A DNA stretch of 64,000 nt from Eustoma russellianum (Eukaryota; Streptophyta; Magnoliopsida; Gentianales; Gentianaceae): the NCBI GenBank assembly GCA_036186865.1, contig AP025069.1:16761835-16825834 (forward strand), in the 5' to 3' direction. Positions 11,330 to 22,202 of this stretch are shown piece after piece. Below the pieces are notes generated by a model. It had not been told where the DNA came from, made no database searches, and saw nothing but the letters and a program-made list of their open reading frames with translations. The position numbers were made by a program, and so were the translations under genes. The stretch's first letter is position 1; each line of letters starts with the position of its first letter.

Positions 11330-11850
11330 ATTGAATATGAGGACTTAGTTCTATATTTATGAAGTGTAATGATTAATGCATTGGAGGACTCGATGGATAT
11401 TTTTGATGGTTATGTAATTAGGAGATGGATCATACATGAAGAGTTGAGAATTCGGAATCATAGATTGCAATAAGTTGGATGATACATGTCAAGTGGTATA
11501 AGTGGGAGTCTATAAGTTGCAATTATAGAGAATTAAGTTAAATATTATTATCACACCAAAGAACTGATTTTAGAGGGCTGCTGATGATCGCAGATATAAG
11601 TATGGTAACGAATGATGACTGGGATATGGAACCCACAGTATGGTGACGATACCTTTAAGCTTGATTTTAGAAGTATAAGAAGATAGGTAAATGATCTTAG
11701 ATAAGTAAAGAGGAATGAACTTAGAGATTACCTTGTAGATACATAAGAAATAGTTTTGAGGATTTAGTCCTATGTCAAGGAAGTGTGATGTTAACATAGC
11801 GGAATACGCAATAGATATTTAGTATGTCATTATTTAGGGAATGGATCAAG
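11330..11850 (+). repeat. Diverged two-copy repeat in Tekay-1 internal region
   Basis: A block around 11333-11440 (GAGGACTTAGTTCTATA.. GGAGATGGATCA) returns in diverged form around 11757-11850 (GAGGATTTAGTCCTATG.. GGGAATGGATCA), a period near 420 bases. No coding frame is conserved between them. The remaining 11276-11922 shows no recognisable gene. Confidence 0.5.
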
Positions 11851-13929
11851 TAGAACCATACTAAGTCATTGATTACGCCATGTGCAAGTTTCGAGGACGA
11901 AACTTCTTGTAAGGGGGAGAAATGTTATGACCCGTAAACTTTTAACACGAAAATTTGTCATGCATTACACATGCACACGTGACAAAAACAAACACTAATA
12001 TATAATATATATGCACACTACACACGATAAAAATCAAAAAAAAAAGAAAAAGAAAACAAAAATAAAATATATTTACATATTACATTACACACATAAGGCA
12101 GAAAAGAATTAGGAAAAGAAAATAGAATAGATAAGTTTTAAAACTTAAAATCCTAATATGATTATGAAGTAGATAGATGAAGTTTGAATTTAAACTAATC
12201 CTAATCACACTAGAATAAGATAACCTAAACTCTAGCCTATATCTATACCTACACATAAGACAAGTTTTCCAATCCATCAAAAGCCAAAAAAAAGGGCAGC
12301 CACACAGCTGCCTAATTCTCCAAAAAAAAGGGGATTCCAGCGTCCCTTTTATTCTTCAAATCCAAGCTTTTGCCGTCATCTTATGGAGAGGAATGATGTA
12401 ATTGCCAATCCGATCTCCATCCGCTCTTCGCATAATACGTTTAATTGAAGCGATAGGCAAGTATCTTTGTTATATTTGCTATGCTTTTACAAAGTTATTA
12501 TGCTATTTTCGTATCAAATCGGATCATGCATTCGTAATTGTGATTTGCATAGATTGATGTATATATGTATGTATTTGTTGTATCTATGTATTGATTTTGT
12601 GTAGGTGTATAAAAATGGTATGATCTTGGTGTTTAATGGCCTTGATTGCCCGCGGTTAAGGGGTATGCCGCTACCCTAGGCAGCGGCCATAATGTATGGA
12701 TGTATATATATGAGTAATGCATGAATTCCTTATTCTAAAGTTTAATTAGATTTGTTTTGTTAGTATAGCGTGGATATGCCATTAGCATTTGAATTCTTGC
12801 CTGTTTCTTTTGTTGGCCCTCAGTAATCTTTTGAAAATGCTATGCAAACATAGGATAATATGTCTCACTACGTCCCTGCTACATAGGATAATGTCTCACT
12901 GTGTACCTACTAAAAGATAATATTTGTAAGCATGTCCTTACTACTGATACATTTATATCATCATGGATAGGCAAACTAGAATTTGAATTCTTACCATGCA
13001 TATGTCGGCCTCAGCATGTGTGCCATGTTATTTGTAAATATGTGATATGTATAATTTAAGTTGAATTTAATTGCGGGTTATTTTGTGTAATCGGAACTAT
13101 ATGATTTAAACGTGTATTTGATGTATTTGAATACGTTTATGCCGTGTATATGAAACGGCTGGAGGCTTACTTAATATTTATATGTATGTAATAATTTGCA
13201 AATGTTGTAAAAAGAAAAAGAAGGAAAGAAAGAAACGAAACAGAGGTCAAATCTATGCTGTTATAGGAAATTGCTCATGGAATATTAATATATATAGGAG
13301 AATACAATTGTCGTTGTTGCTGCCGTGTATTAAGAGGATACATTTGTTCCTTTTTTTGTTGCTGCCATGTATGTTTTCAATGTAATTGAAATTTTGTTTT
13401 CTGGGATACGAATGGCATATTAATTTAGATAGGGAATGTTATTGCTTTGTTTTGCTGTTATGTGTCGTTGTTAAGGATATGTGGAATTTAAATTTCATTG
13501 GTGTTAAAGGTTACTGCTGTGGCTAAATTGTTGGAACAAATGGTAACATGATATGTGCTTATGTGTGTAAAATATTTATAAATATGCATGCTTCAGTTGT
13601 GTGTAAAAGATATTTGCATGTGCATGCTTCACGTACGTGTTTTTTTTATTGTTTCTTTAACTGTGTGCATATATTTATGTGTGTGCATATATTTATGTGT
13701 GTTGTGAGTGAAATTATATGTTTGCTGTTCTTGAACCGTGTGTGCATGTTTATGTTGTTTTATAATATAAGGTATGTAAATGCTTGTGATTAGTAAACTA
13801 TATCATGTAAGTATAAAGGCATATATGTAGTTGTATGGGCGCGAACATATACGTGAGTATACTTACACGTAGATGATAAATTAGAATTAAAATAGAAATA
13901 AAGTGATAAACGGAAGAGTATAAATGAAT

Positions 13930-14370
13930 ATCGCATATGGATGCCGCTAAGGGTAACCGCATATGGGTATCAAGAATGGATACCGCATATGGATGCCGCT
14001 AGTGATAACTACTTATGGGTATGGATATCGCATATGGATGCCGCTAGGGGTAACCACATATGGATACCGCATATGGATGAAGCTAGGGGTAACCGCATAT
14101 GGGTATAGATATCGCATATGGATGCCACTAGGTGTAACCGCATATGGATGCCGCTAGGGGTAACCGCATATGGGTATCAGGATTGTATACCGCATATGGA
14201 CGCCGCTAGGGGTAACCGCATATGGGTATAGATATCACATATGGACACCGCTAGGGGTAACCGCATATGGGTATGGATATCACATATGGATGCCGTAAGG
14301 GGTAACCGCATATGGGTATCAGAAATGAATATCGATAGGGATACTGTAAGGGGTAATCGCCTATGATACG
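13930..14370 (+). repeat. CATATGG minisatellite in Tekay-1 LTR
   Basis: About ten variant units of roughly 39-52 bases, each built from CCGCATATGGATGCCGCTA and GGGGTAACCGCATATGGGTA with small length changes. The self-complementary core GCATATG/CATATGC recurs about twice per unit. Translation gives a repetitive peptide in one frame, but this reflects repeat length and is not evidence for a gene. Confidence 0.92.
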
Positions 14371-14466
14371 GGAAATGGAAATGAAATATGAAAATGGAAA
14401 TGAATATGAAATGGAAATGAAATATGAAAATGGAAACGAATATGAAATGGAAACGAAAATGGATAC
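14371..14466 (+). repeat. GAAATG-rich tandem tract
   Basis: Directly follows the minisatellite: repeats of GAAATGGAAATGAAATATGAAA-type units (about 17-23 bases) with strong purine bias on the plus strand. Confidence 0.85.
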
Positions 14467-15109
14467 ATGGTTGTCGAGTCGTTGCATTCATTAATTTGAA
14501 AAGTTACATAACGTTTTTGATTGTAATGACTTATGTGTGCGATGACTTAGATGCGTGTGCTTTACCTGTTTGATTGTACAAAAAAGGCGAAAAGGTAAAT
14601 TATTTACAAAGCATGCTATTTTATATTATGTTATTTATATATTTTCTTTACACTAGCTTCTCCGTGTATGATCCCGTAGTAAATATAGTTGGGCTACTTG
14701 CGTGCGATGTATGTCGCTCACCCCCTCTACCAACCAGTTTTGCAGATAGACAGGTAAATAAGTTGGCATACCGTGGAAGATCAAACACGGAGAGTTTGGG
14801 ACTGAGGAATACTCGGACGAGACTTTCGAGGATTTAGCTGAGGCAGTTATTTGGATATTCGAGGTTTATGTATATTGGAGTTAGTGTTTATATAAATTTG
14901 ACCATTATATCGATTTAGAGTTTCTGAGACGTTTGTATTAATGATGATGGTTATTTTATCCAGGATTTTTTAGTTTACGGCTTCCGCTGACATCGATTTA
15001 TGTTATTTCGATGACATGTAATTGAATTGTATCGACGCCTTGTATTCTCCTTAGCGAGATACGGCGGGTGAGTCGTTTCGAGTACTATGGCTCAGGACGG
15101 GTCGCTACA

Positions 15110-18100
15110 TGTCAGCTAGGGGAAATTCTCATTTTGGGATCGTCATATACGTGTGTAAGGGGTAGTGGATTGAATCGCGTCTTGTGTCGATTGGATCACA
15201 TGCTATGTAACTCATCATTCAATAATTTTTTTGCGGATGTGACAGTAAAACATGTCCCCTGAGTATCATCTGACCACTCTCCAATTTTCTTTCGTTGTAA
15301 GTTGACTGTGGATACGTCACCCATCCCATTTTGATTTTTGAATGCATGGACTTTGCATGAAGATTTCAGCAAATTTGTTGCGGCTGCATGGAATAACATC
15401 CCAATGTTTGGAGGCATGCATGGATTATATGCTAAATTACGATCCTTAAAATCAGAATTGCGTCGCTGGAATAAGGAAATCTATGGAAACATATTTGATA
15501 GGGTAGTTGTGCCTGAATCTAAATTTACTCGAATGGAGTCGGCTTATGATCAAAATCCTTCTCCTGAGAACAGACAAGCATATTCTCTTGCTCAAGAAAA
15601 TTTACTGTGATCAACTAACGAGCAGGCCTCATTCTGGGAGCAGAAGTCTAGAATCCGTTGGGCAGCATTAAGTGAAGAAAATACAGCCTACTTACATTTT
15701 ATGGTTAAAGATAGATATCGACGTCAGTGGATCTGCCAGTTGACAGATTCAGCGAGGTAATCTTATGGAGAGCTCGGATGCATTAGGCCAGGCAGCGGTA
15801 GATTATTACACTCAGTTGCTTACAGATGAGCCAGTCAGTGACCTAGAGTCCATTGTTCAACATATCCCAACTTTGGTCTCAGCCGCAGACAATAAGATGC
15901 TCATGCGTCTCCCAGACATGCAAGAAGTCAAAGATGCTATGTGGAGTCTAAATTCCAATAGCGCTGCATGTCCTGATGGTTACAATGGCCATTTTTCAGA
16001 ACTTGTTGGTATATTATTAAGCAAGACGTCACCTGTGCAGTTCAAGAGTTTTTCCTTGGGGTTCCTCCATCGCAGGCTATGCGGTCCTCGATCATTACAT
16101 TGATTCTTAAAAAACAATGCCCAGCAACTTATGCCGATTTCCGTGCAATATGTCTCAAATTTCATCAGTAAAGTTACCACTCGAATAATTGCCACGTGGT
16201 TGTCCACCTTGCTGCCTTCTATAATATCAGCGGAACAAATTGGCTTTTTGAAGCATCATGACATCAGTGAGCATGTTATGCTAGCAAATGAGATGGTTCA
16301 CTTAATTCACAAGAAAACACGAGGGGCAAATGTTCTGATCAAATTAGACATGGCCAAAGCTTTTGATAAGGTTAACTGGCGTTATTTAGAACATATTTTG
16401 CGCAAATTTGGATTTCATGATCGCTTCATTACAATTGTTTTGAATAATATGCGATTAGAAAAGTTATCAGTGGTAGTTAATGGAAAAATATATGGCTTCT
16501 TTTCTCCAACTCGTGGTGTAAAACAAAGTGACCCACTTTCTCCTCTATTGTTTATACTGGGTTCTGAAGGCTCCAGTCGAGGGCTTAATAATCTTTTCAC
16601 ATATGGCGTTATTCCTGATTTCAACGCGGGCAGAGTTTCTGGAATGTCCCACTTAGCTTATGCAGATGATTTGCTGATATTTATCAATGGCTCTACTGCT
16701 AATCTGCGAAGGTTTCAGTCTTTTCTTCGTGCTAATCAGCAAACCTCTGGACAGCTCGTAAACTATACAAAGAGCCAATTTGTGCTGAGCTCTTATGCTA
16801 CTCGATCGGCCTTGGTCACCATGGGAAATGTACTAAATATGCAGGCCTCTTCGCTGCCTATTAAGTACTTGGGTTCTTATCTATATCGGGGCATCAATCG
16901 TGCTAGATACTGTGTTTCGTTACTATAACATTTTGACGCCAAACTCTGGGGATGGAAACGTCATCTTCTCACACCAGGGGGACGTCTCGTTTTAATTAAA
17001 TCGGTCTGTGTCTCTCCCGTTGCACTTAATGGCAGCTGCAAGGTTACCTAAAAGTGTGATCCATGCCATGCAGCAGCGGATGGCCGGCTTTATTTAGGGA
17101 CCACGTCATCATTGGGTCTCATGGCAGAATATCACACATACGGAACAGAAAGGAGGGTTAGGTGTTCGAAGTCTACAACACATACAGCTTGCGTATGATT
17201 ATAAAATCTAGTGGAATTTTCATACAACATCAATGTTGTGGGCTAAGTACATGCAGCAGCAATATGGGAAACGCATGGAGTTCAGCCCTCGCATCTATGA
17301 TTCACCTGGCTGGAAAAGGATTTGTTCTGTTCATTCTCTATGCTCTAGTCTTACCATGAATAATGCTGCACTTCTTTGGACTTCGGCTCCAGGTGGCCAA
17401 TTTACATTAAAGCATGCATATGCTGATATTCGATCGCACAATGTCACACTGTTCTGTCACAAATATATATGGTGAAAATCAATCCCTGCATCGGCCAGTA
17501 TCTTCATGTGGAAAATCTTTCATCTTGCGATTCCATTGGAGGATAATTTACGTTGTTTTTCCCATGCTAGCCCTGCTATTTGTCCTTTTTCTAAGGAGGA
17601 CTCAGCTACTATTGATCATGTTTTTCTTAGATGTTGATCGGTATGGAATGTCTGGACATTGTTTGCTATTCACTTGAAAGGTCCTCGTCCACGTGGATTA
17701 TCATTGCATACAAATTTATTACAGTGGTGGTTATCCTCGACATAGCGCAATCTTTTGGGCCACTTCCGGGTGATCCTGCCCACTATGCTTTGTTGGACAG
17801 TATGGAAAATCTATACGAATCTTATCTTCGGCTCATCTGATGTTACAATTATAGACTTATATGCGCGAGAGAGACATCAATGTTTTATATGGGCATCTGC
17901 TCTATCGGGCACTAAAATAGCCAAGAATTATTCACACCTCTTTGATCTTGGCCTTTCTCCAATCCTTCGCACTCCAAAGATCACAGTTTTGAAGTGGGAA
18001 CTGCCACCCTTAGGTAAATTGAAACTGAATGTTGATGCATCATCAGGAAGGCATTCCGCTACAGTAGAGGCAATCCTTCGCAATCATACTGGTCACATGG

Positions 18101-18477
18101 TGGGAGCAATTGTGTTTGTGCTTCCATGCCTTCCACCTTTTCAAGCGGAGTTGCAAGAAGTGTTATATAGTCTCATTTATTTTGGTCGATGGCATCGGAA
18201 TATAATTGTTGAAACCAATTGCCTGCAACTATCCGAAATGTGAGATCCGTTGCTTTCCAGGATGAAAGATTATGAGCGCTTGGAGATCTTTTTACGCCTT
18301 ACAGGAAGTTCGATTCATTATGCACCTCGTCAAATTAATATGGTGGCTCATTATCTGGCCCAACATGTTCGATTTGTATCCTGCACCCTTACGTTTAAAT
18401 CTCCATCTCAACTCCCGCATACTGCCCGAGGCTTCTATTATACAGATGTTACAACATCAACATTGCATGCTTTGGAC
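15110..18477 (+). pseudogene. LINE C ORF2 (EN-RT-RNase H), multiply broken
   Basis: Endonuclease C-terminus: GSSYTCVRGSG and the SSDHSPI active-site region near 15266-15300 (stop before it). A linker (MHGLYAKLRSLKSELRRWNKEIYGN) follows. RT: PDGYNGHF, the FLKHHDISEHVMLANEMVH and LIKLDMAKAFDKVNW blocks, GVKQSDPLSPLLF (normally GDPLSP, so a Gly-to-Ser change) and YADD at 16659-16670. A weak zinc-binding region is scattered over 17300-17700. RNase H (about 18010-18400): LNVDASSG with the first Asp, the AEL Glu, but VETNCLQL where relatives have D. There are at least eight stops or frameshifts. It would encode the replication enzyme of the LINE if intact. Confidence 0.85.
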
Positions 18478-18523
18478 TGACCGAGACTTTACCTCATGGA
18501 TGCCGTGCCTTGTATATTTGGAG

Positions 18524-18853
18524 GTTGCCTGCATTGCTCATATGTAGGCAACATGGGTATGGTTTCTTCCATGCTCCATTCTACACTATACTTTGATATC
18601 TCCCTGCTGGGTTGGTGATGATAACTTTTTGTTGCCCGCAGTCTTTGGACTTCGGGCAACATCGGTATGCAAATACGTTTGGTTCATGCTCATATCTTAT
18701 TTTTTGTTTATCATACACATTCTTTTAATCGCTACTTTTTACTGTCGAGGATGCATAATACACGGGCACCAGTGGATGGCATCAACTCAATGGTTTGCCA
18801 ACTTCAAACATTGGTTGCTTTGGTCCAACATGACCAAAGCAACGTCGGTACTC
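18524..18853 (+). other. LINE C 3' UTR hairpin array (three stems)
   Basis: Stem 1: GTTGCCTGCAT (18524-18534) with ATGTAGGCAAC (18542-18552), one G-U pair. Stem 2: GTTGCCCG (18631-18638) with CGGGCAAC (18653-18660) and an inner AGTC/GACT pair. Stem 3: GTTGCTTTGGTC (18814-18825) with GACCAAAGCAAC (18832-18843), perfect. Each right arm is followed within 2-3 bases by GGGTATG, GGTATG or GGTACT. Confidence 0.85.
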
Positions 18854-19204
18854 TCAATCTGTCACATATTTTCACCCACACCTCGCTTCTACAATTTAGT
18901 GGTTGATTTGAAGTCTAATATTTTTTTCCTTGCTTGCGAGACACTTGGGAAGCATCATGGCTGGAACGCTGTCCGAGTAGCACTGGTACAGTACCTGGAT
19001 CACACTGCCTTCTCATCGCGTACTAGACCCCCTCAACTAAGCAGAGAATAATTTGACATTTATTTGTTTCACTACAATTTGTTATTTTCTCATGTCTTTC
19101 GTTCTCTTTGGATATTTTCTTTTCTTTATTGTCTAGTTTGGAAGAGTCTCCCTCCATAGGCAGATCAATTATGTAACCACGGTATTCCTCCGCCACAAGT
19201 GAGG

Positions 19205-19244
19205 GTTAAATTATTAATAAAATAACCAGACGGTAGCACCCGTC
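19205..19244 (+). other. LINE C 3' end: AATAAA signal and terminal hairpin
   Basis: ATTAATAAAATAAC is followed by GACGG (19229-19233), a 6-base loop, and CCGTC (19240-19244), about 12 bases before the element end. The same layout is seen in LINEs A and E. Confidence 0.7.
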
Positions 19245-19256
19245 CTTCACCTAAAA

Positions 19257-19294
19257 ATATATATATCTATATATATATACACACATATTTATAT
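19257..19294 (+). repeat. TA-rich tract between LINE C and LINE D
   Basis: An imperfect (TA)n run with TC and CA interruptions separates the 3' ends of LINE C (plus) and LINE D (minus), which meet tail to tail here. Confidence 0.75.
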
Positions 19295-19450
19295 ACTTAA
19301 ACAATATGATATTTATTATGAGAATGCCTCACTTATGGCGGATGAATACCATATTACAGTACATGGAACTTCATCATATGAATGACGAAAATGTAAAGAA
19401 GAAAGAATGACCATTCTCCAATCATGTATGATATGCCGCATTAAAACCTT

Positions 19451-19486
19451 GCCAAGTAAAACCACCCTTGTGGATAAAATCCTGGC
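19451..19486 (-). other. LINE D 3' UTR hairpin
   Basis: Minus strand: GCCAGG (19486-19481) pairs with CTTGGC (19456-19451) through one G-U pair, enclosing an inner CCAC/GTGG stem. Equivalent stems are in LINE B (44033-44068) and LINE F (53365-53330). Confidence 0.7.
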
Positions 19487-19739
19487 AAAGGAAAAAACAT
19501 ACATATTTACACAATTGGAAGAGTGGTAGAGTACATCTTGTATAGAACTAAAATACATGGAAATTGCTAGTAATAGGGTAAGCCAACAACTATTGTATTT
19601 GTGTGCCATTGTAGCCTTTTATGGAAGTATGACGAAAATAAGGAAATGTGGAGTCCGTGCGAGTGATACCGCGTATATGAGATGGCAAGGAATAGAGAGA
19701 ATTGTAATAAGACACCCTCGAACTGATCAATGTCGATTG

Positions 19740-20290
19740 CGAAAGATAATGTGCAGCCTAATTGACCTCTCGAGGAGCATAGCATGTGGACAGAGATAAG
19801 TGACGGAGGAAAGCTCGTAGTCGACCAATGTTAGGCGCCAATGGACCAGATGAGGCAAGTATGTGAACCAGCTCCAGACAATCAACCTCAACAATAATAT
19901 TTTCAAATGAAGGCACATAATAAAGAAGAGCCATTACCACTGCTTATGCCTCAACACGAAGTGGGAAATCATGTCTTAGGGGATATGAGAAAGCATGTAT
20001 CAATCTTCCATCTGCATCACGTAGAACAGTCCCCCCGCCAGCTGAAAGACGACCAACTGCAGCATTCGTATTGAGTTTTAGCCGTCCTGACAGAGGAGGA
20101 TGCCAATGTAGCACCCTTACTCGACTGGAAAGGAGAGGGGTGATAAGCCCATATGTATAAGCCGGGGAATAGAGCGCGTTGTTCTAGTACCATTTCTTGA
20201 CCTGGTCCATGTAAATAAATCTCGTCTAATAGCACGGAGTAGAAGATTAGGTGACTAACGCGCTTCATCAAAAGTAATGGCTGCATATGT
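19740..20290 (-). pseudogene. LINE D ORF2 RNase H remnant
   Basis: On the minus strand the piece at about 20100-19740 aligns with the RNase H of the other LINEs: RLKLN.NAAVG where relatives read LNVDA (catalytic Asp replaced by Asn), LRDADGRLIHAF, a VEA Glu region followed by a stop, VEVDCLELVHIL with the second Asp, and CYAPREVN then stop. Upstream sequence up to 20290 is open in shifted frames and belongs to the linker before RNase H. RT and endonuclease are absent. No activity expected. Confidence 0.7.
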
Positions 20291-20354
20291 CTTCCATATA
20301 TTCCACATTAGGATTCCATGATAAATTTGCTGCATCTCACCCAAAAAAGAAGGC

Positions 20355-20722
20355 GGCGTGTGTAGTAGTATAGAAAGAAGACTTTCCATTCCAAATATGT
20401 TGCCAAGTAGTTGTTCCCAAATATATCTTCTTGAGTACTTTATTTAGTAAACTAGTAAGTGCATCTCCTTAAGCACTTCATTAAATGAACTAGTTTAGTT
20501 CATTTATCATGGCACCTGAAATTAGTATAAAGACAACAAATGTTTGCCATATGATGTAAGCTTTAACGCTTCATGGCACGTTAGTACGACAACATTATAT
20601 ATAAACATGTAAAGCATTTTTATCACGTACATATATCAAGTAACACTTAATTCATGCATTTCGTAAACATGTAACATTTAAATCATGCATTTTCAAATCA
20701 CTCAAACCCCAATTTCTCAACA
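20355..20722 (-). repeat. Copia-4 3' LTR, first ~370 bases
   Basis: On the minus strand it begins TGTTGAGAAATTGGGG after a purine tract and matches 44622-44259 almost throughout. It stops at LINE D where the LTR would enter (TA)n. Confidence 0.88.
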
Positions 20723-20959
20723 ATATCCCCCTTTTTGATGTTTTACAAAATAACTTTTATCCATGATTTAAATGTGATCGCTCTCCCTATAATTATGCAT
20801 AAATTTAAAATTTGAATTTCATGATATCGTGCTCCCCCTTAACTTTATCTCTCTCTCTCTCATTTAAATCATGCTTTTCTCTCCCCCTTTATTTTGAAAA
20901 TCACATCAAAAGCATTAGTAAGAAAGAGCAACATATAATATATCAACAGTAATCATGCA

Positions 20960-22182
20960 TTTTTAGTGTGTCATACTCATCGTGTATGCTATTTTCTTCT
21001 ATGTCATATATTCACATCAAAACCAAAATGTGAAATATCAAGAAAGTCGTAGGATAAGTAGCTTACCAAGAATATGTTAGAAATCTGTAGTGTACTTGGA
21101 TTTCCGATTGTCCTTTCCAATTTTTTTACCGTTGTTGCCTCCAAAGGTTACGAGTCCTCCTTTTGTAACCTTCTTTTTGAGGATAGACTTTGATCACCAC
21201 TTGTTTGCTACATCTCTTGTTTTATTTGATCTCTGCAAATTGAACAATCATGTAGGTACCCTTTATTTTTGGGTCCTTAAAGGTTAGTTTGTAAGAGTAC
21301 CTTTTGGTACCCAAACTTGGGTGACCTTTCTTGGTCTTACAAAAGGTGATAAGAAAGATGAAGCAGAAATATAATATATGTTCGGTGCATTTCTATTTGA
21401 CCTATGGCCTAAATCATCATAGTAAGCATAATGTGATTTCGGTTTTTATATGCATTTTGATTCGTATGAATAGTTCGTGATCTAGATGCATTAGTGTGAT
21501 ATGAGTGTTGTATATGCATCAATGGCTTTCTGTCATATCTATATAATACACCATTATACTTTGCAGGTGATAAAAAAGGAATAGTGCGATGAGATGCAAT
21601 AGGTGACTCGCTAGTTTGTGTTCTTGCCTTCTTATGCTTTACAATCTTTTTAAATACATGTGGTTGCTTAGATGAAGATAAAACAAATTTCGTAGTTTTG
21701 TTTTCTACCTTATTATCTTTAATATACCCTAAACCGGTTTTGTCATTTTCATGTTTTTGAGAATAAATAAGATGATCTAACATGCAAGTACCCGTATTGA
21801 ATGGTTTCACCATCTTTTCTAAGTCGGTGTTTCTTGATTTCAAATTTGAAATCTCGACTTTTATTTCATTATTCTCAGACGTCAAGGATGAAATTTCAGA
21901 CTTTAATGAATTTATCATGCAAAACGACTCTTCTTTTGAATTGTTTAATTGAGATACAAGATTTGTGTTGGAGGATTCTAACAACTTCTTGTCTTCAATT
22001 AATCGTTTCTTTTCTTTTGCAAGAGTCCTTGAAAATTTATGTAACTCAAGATATTGAACATAAAAATCATGATAGGATGGTTAAGAATCAGAATCATAAT
22101 CATAATTTACCTCACCATCAAAAACTGGAGGCCTTTGGCTTGACAAACCTTCTTGCTCGGTCTTGTGACTAGTAGATGCCAT
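20960..22182 (-). pseudogene. Copia-4 gag-pol remnant with large deletions
   Basis: Minus strand. It starts at ATG 22182-22180 with a Gag N-terminus like Copia-3 (MASTSHKTEQEG) but after the FDGE motif it jumps (near 22105) into the acidic region just before the coiled coil, deleting most of the capsid region and the zinc knuckle. A coiled-coil and C-terminal Gag piece is open from 21984 to 21409. After the Gag end, a short pol 5' piece in shifted frames (about 21190-21060) resembles the segment just after the protease active site (KKVTKGG, VTFG). The rest of pol is gone. It cannot make working proteins and would depend on a related autonomous copy. Confidence 0.8.
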
Positions 22183-22202
22183 CTCACAATGATCGTTGAA
22201 TC

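Larger units (their letters stand above)
11276..15109 (+). mobile_element. Tekay-1, gypsy element remnant with 3.2 kb LTR
   Basis: The segment just before the LTR contains GTTTCGAGGACGAAAC followed by a G-rich tract, a hallmark next to the 3' LTR of Tekay/Del chromoviruses and also present in Tekay-2. Only non-coding internal sequence (11276-11922) and the 3' LTR are visible. The LTR ends exactly where LINE C sequence begins, so Tekay-1 inserted into LINE C; TGTCA (15110-15114) is the expected target duplication, which cannot be checked here. Confidence 0.75.
11923..15109 (+). repeat. Tekay-1 3' LTR (3187 bp)
   Basis: Begins TGTTATGACCCG after the purine tract AAGGGGGAGAAA and ends CGGGTCGCTACA, so its ends form an imperfect inverted repeat. 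The 3' third resembles the end of the Tekay-2 5' LTR (shared GACATGTA and GGCTCA.GACGGGTCGCT blocks). It contains simple repeats, TGTGTGCATATATT duplications near 13670-13700, a minisatellite (13930-14370) and a GAAATG-rich tract. Open frames inside it are short and compositionally driven; no gene is called. Confidence 0.85.
15110..19256 (+). mobile_element. LINE C, L1-type non-LTR element, 5' part missing
   Basis: Begins in the endonuclease domain of ORF2 at the exact end of the Tekay-1 LTR, so its upstream part is probably on the far side of Tekay-1. It continues through RT, a zinc-binding region, RNase H and a 3' UTR with three hairpins and a terminal hairpin. It ends next to a TA-rich tract at 19257 without a poly(A) tail. 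Protein and 3' UTR similarity place it with LINEs A, B and E. Confidence 0.88.
19295..20354 (-). mobile_element. LINE D, 5'-truncated L1-type element
   Basis: On the minus strand it carries an RNase H remnant and a 3' UTR ending in CCGCCATAAGTGAGG and AATAAA, as in LINE B and LINE F. Its 5' truncation point (20354) joins the Copia-4 LTR exactly where that LTR enters its (TA)n stretch. It lacks GTTGCC hairpins; its 3' UTR is shorter than those of A, B and C. Confidence 0.8.

Noticed and set aside
13963..14157. Repetitive peptide ORF (YGYRIWMPLGVT-like)
   Set aside because: It is a by-product of minisatellite units with lengths near multiples of three; there is no start context or conservation.
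13930..14370. CRISPR-like regular repeats
   Set aside because: Units vary in length and sequence, there are no unique spacers of constant size, and the context is a plant retrotransposon LTR.
14574..14837. 87-codon ORF in the Tekay-1 LTR
   Set aside because: LTR sequence; no domain, no support from the related Tekay-2 LTR.
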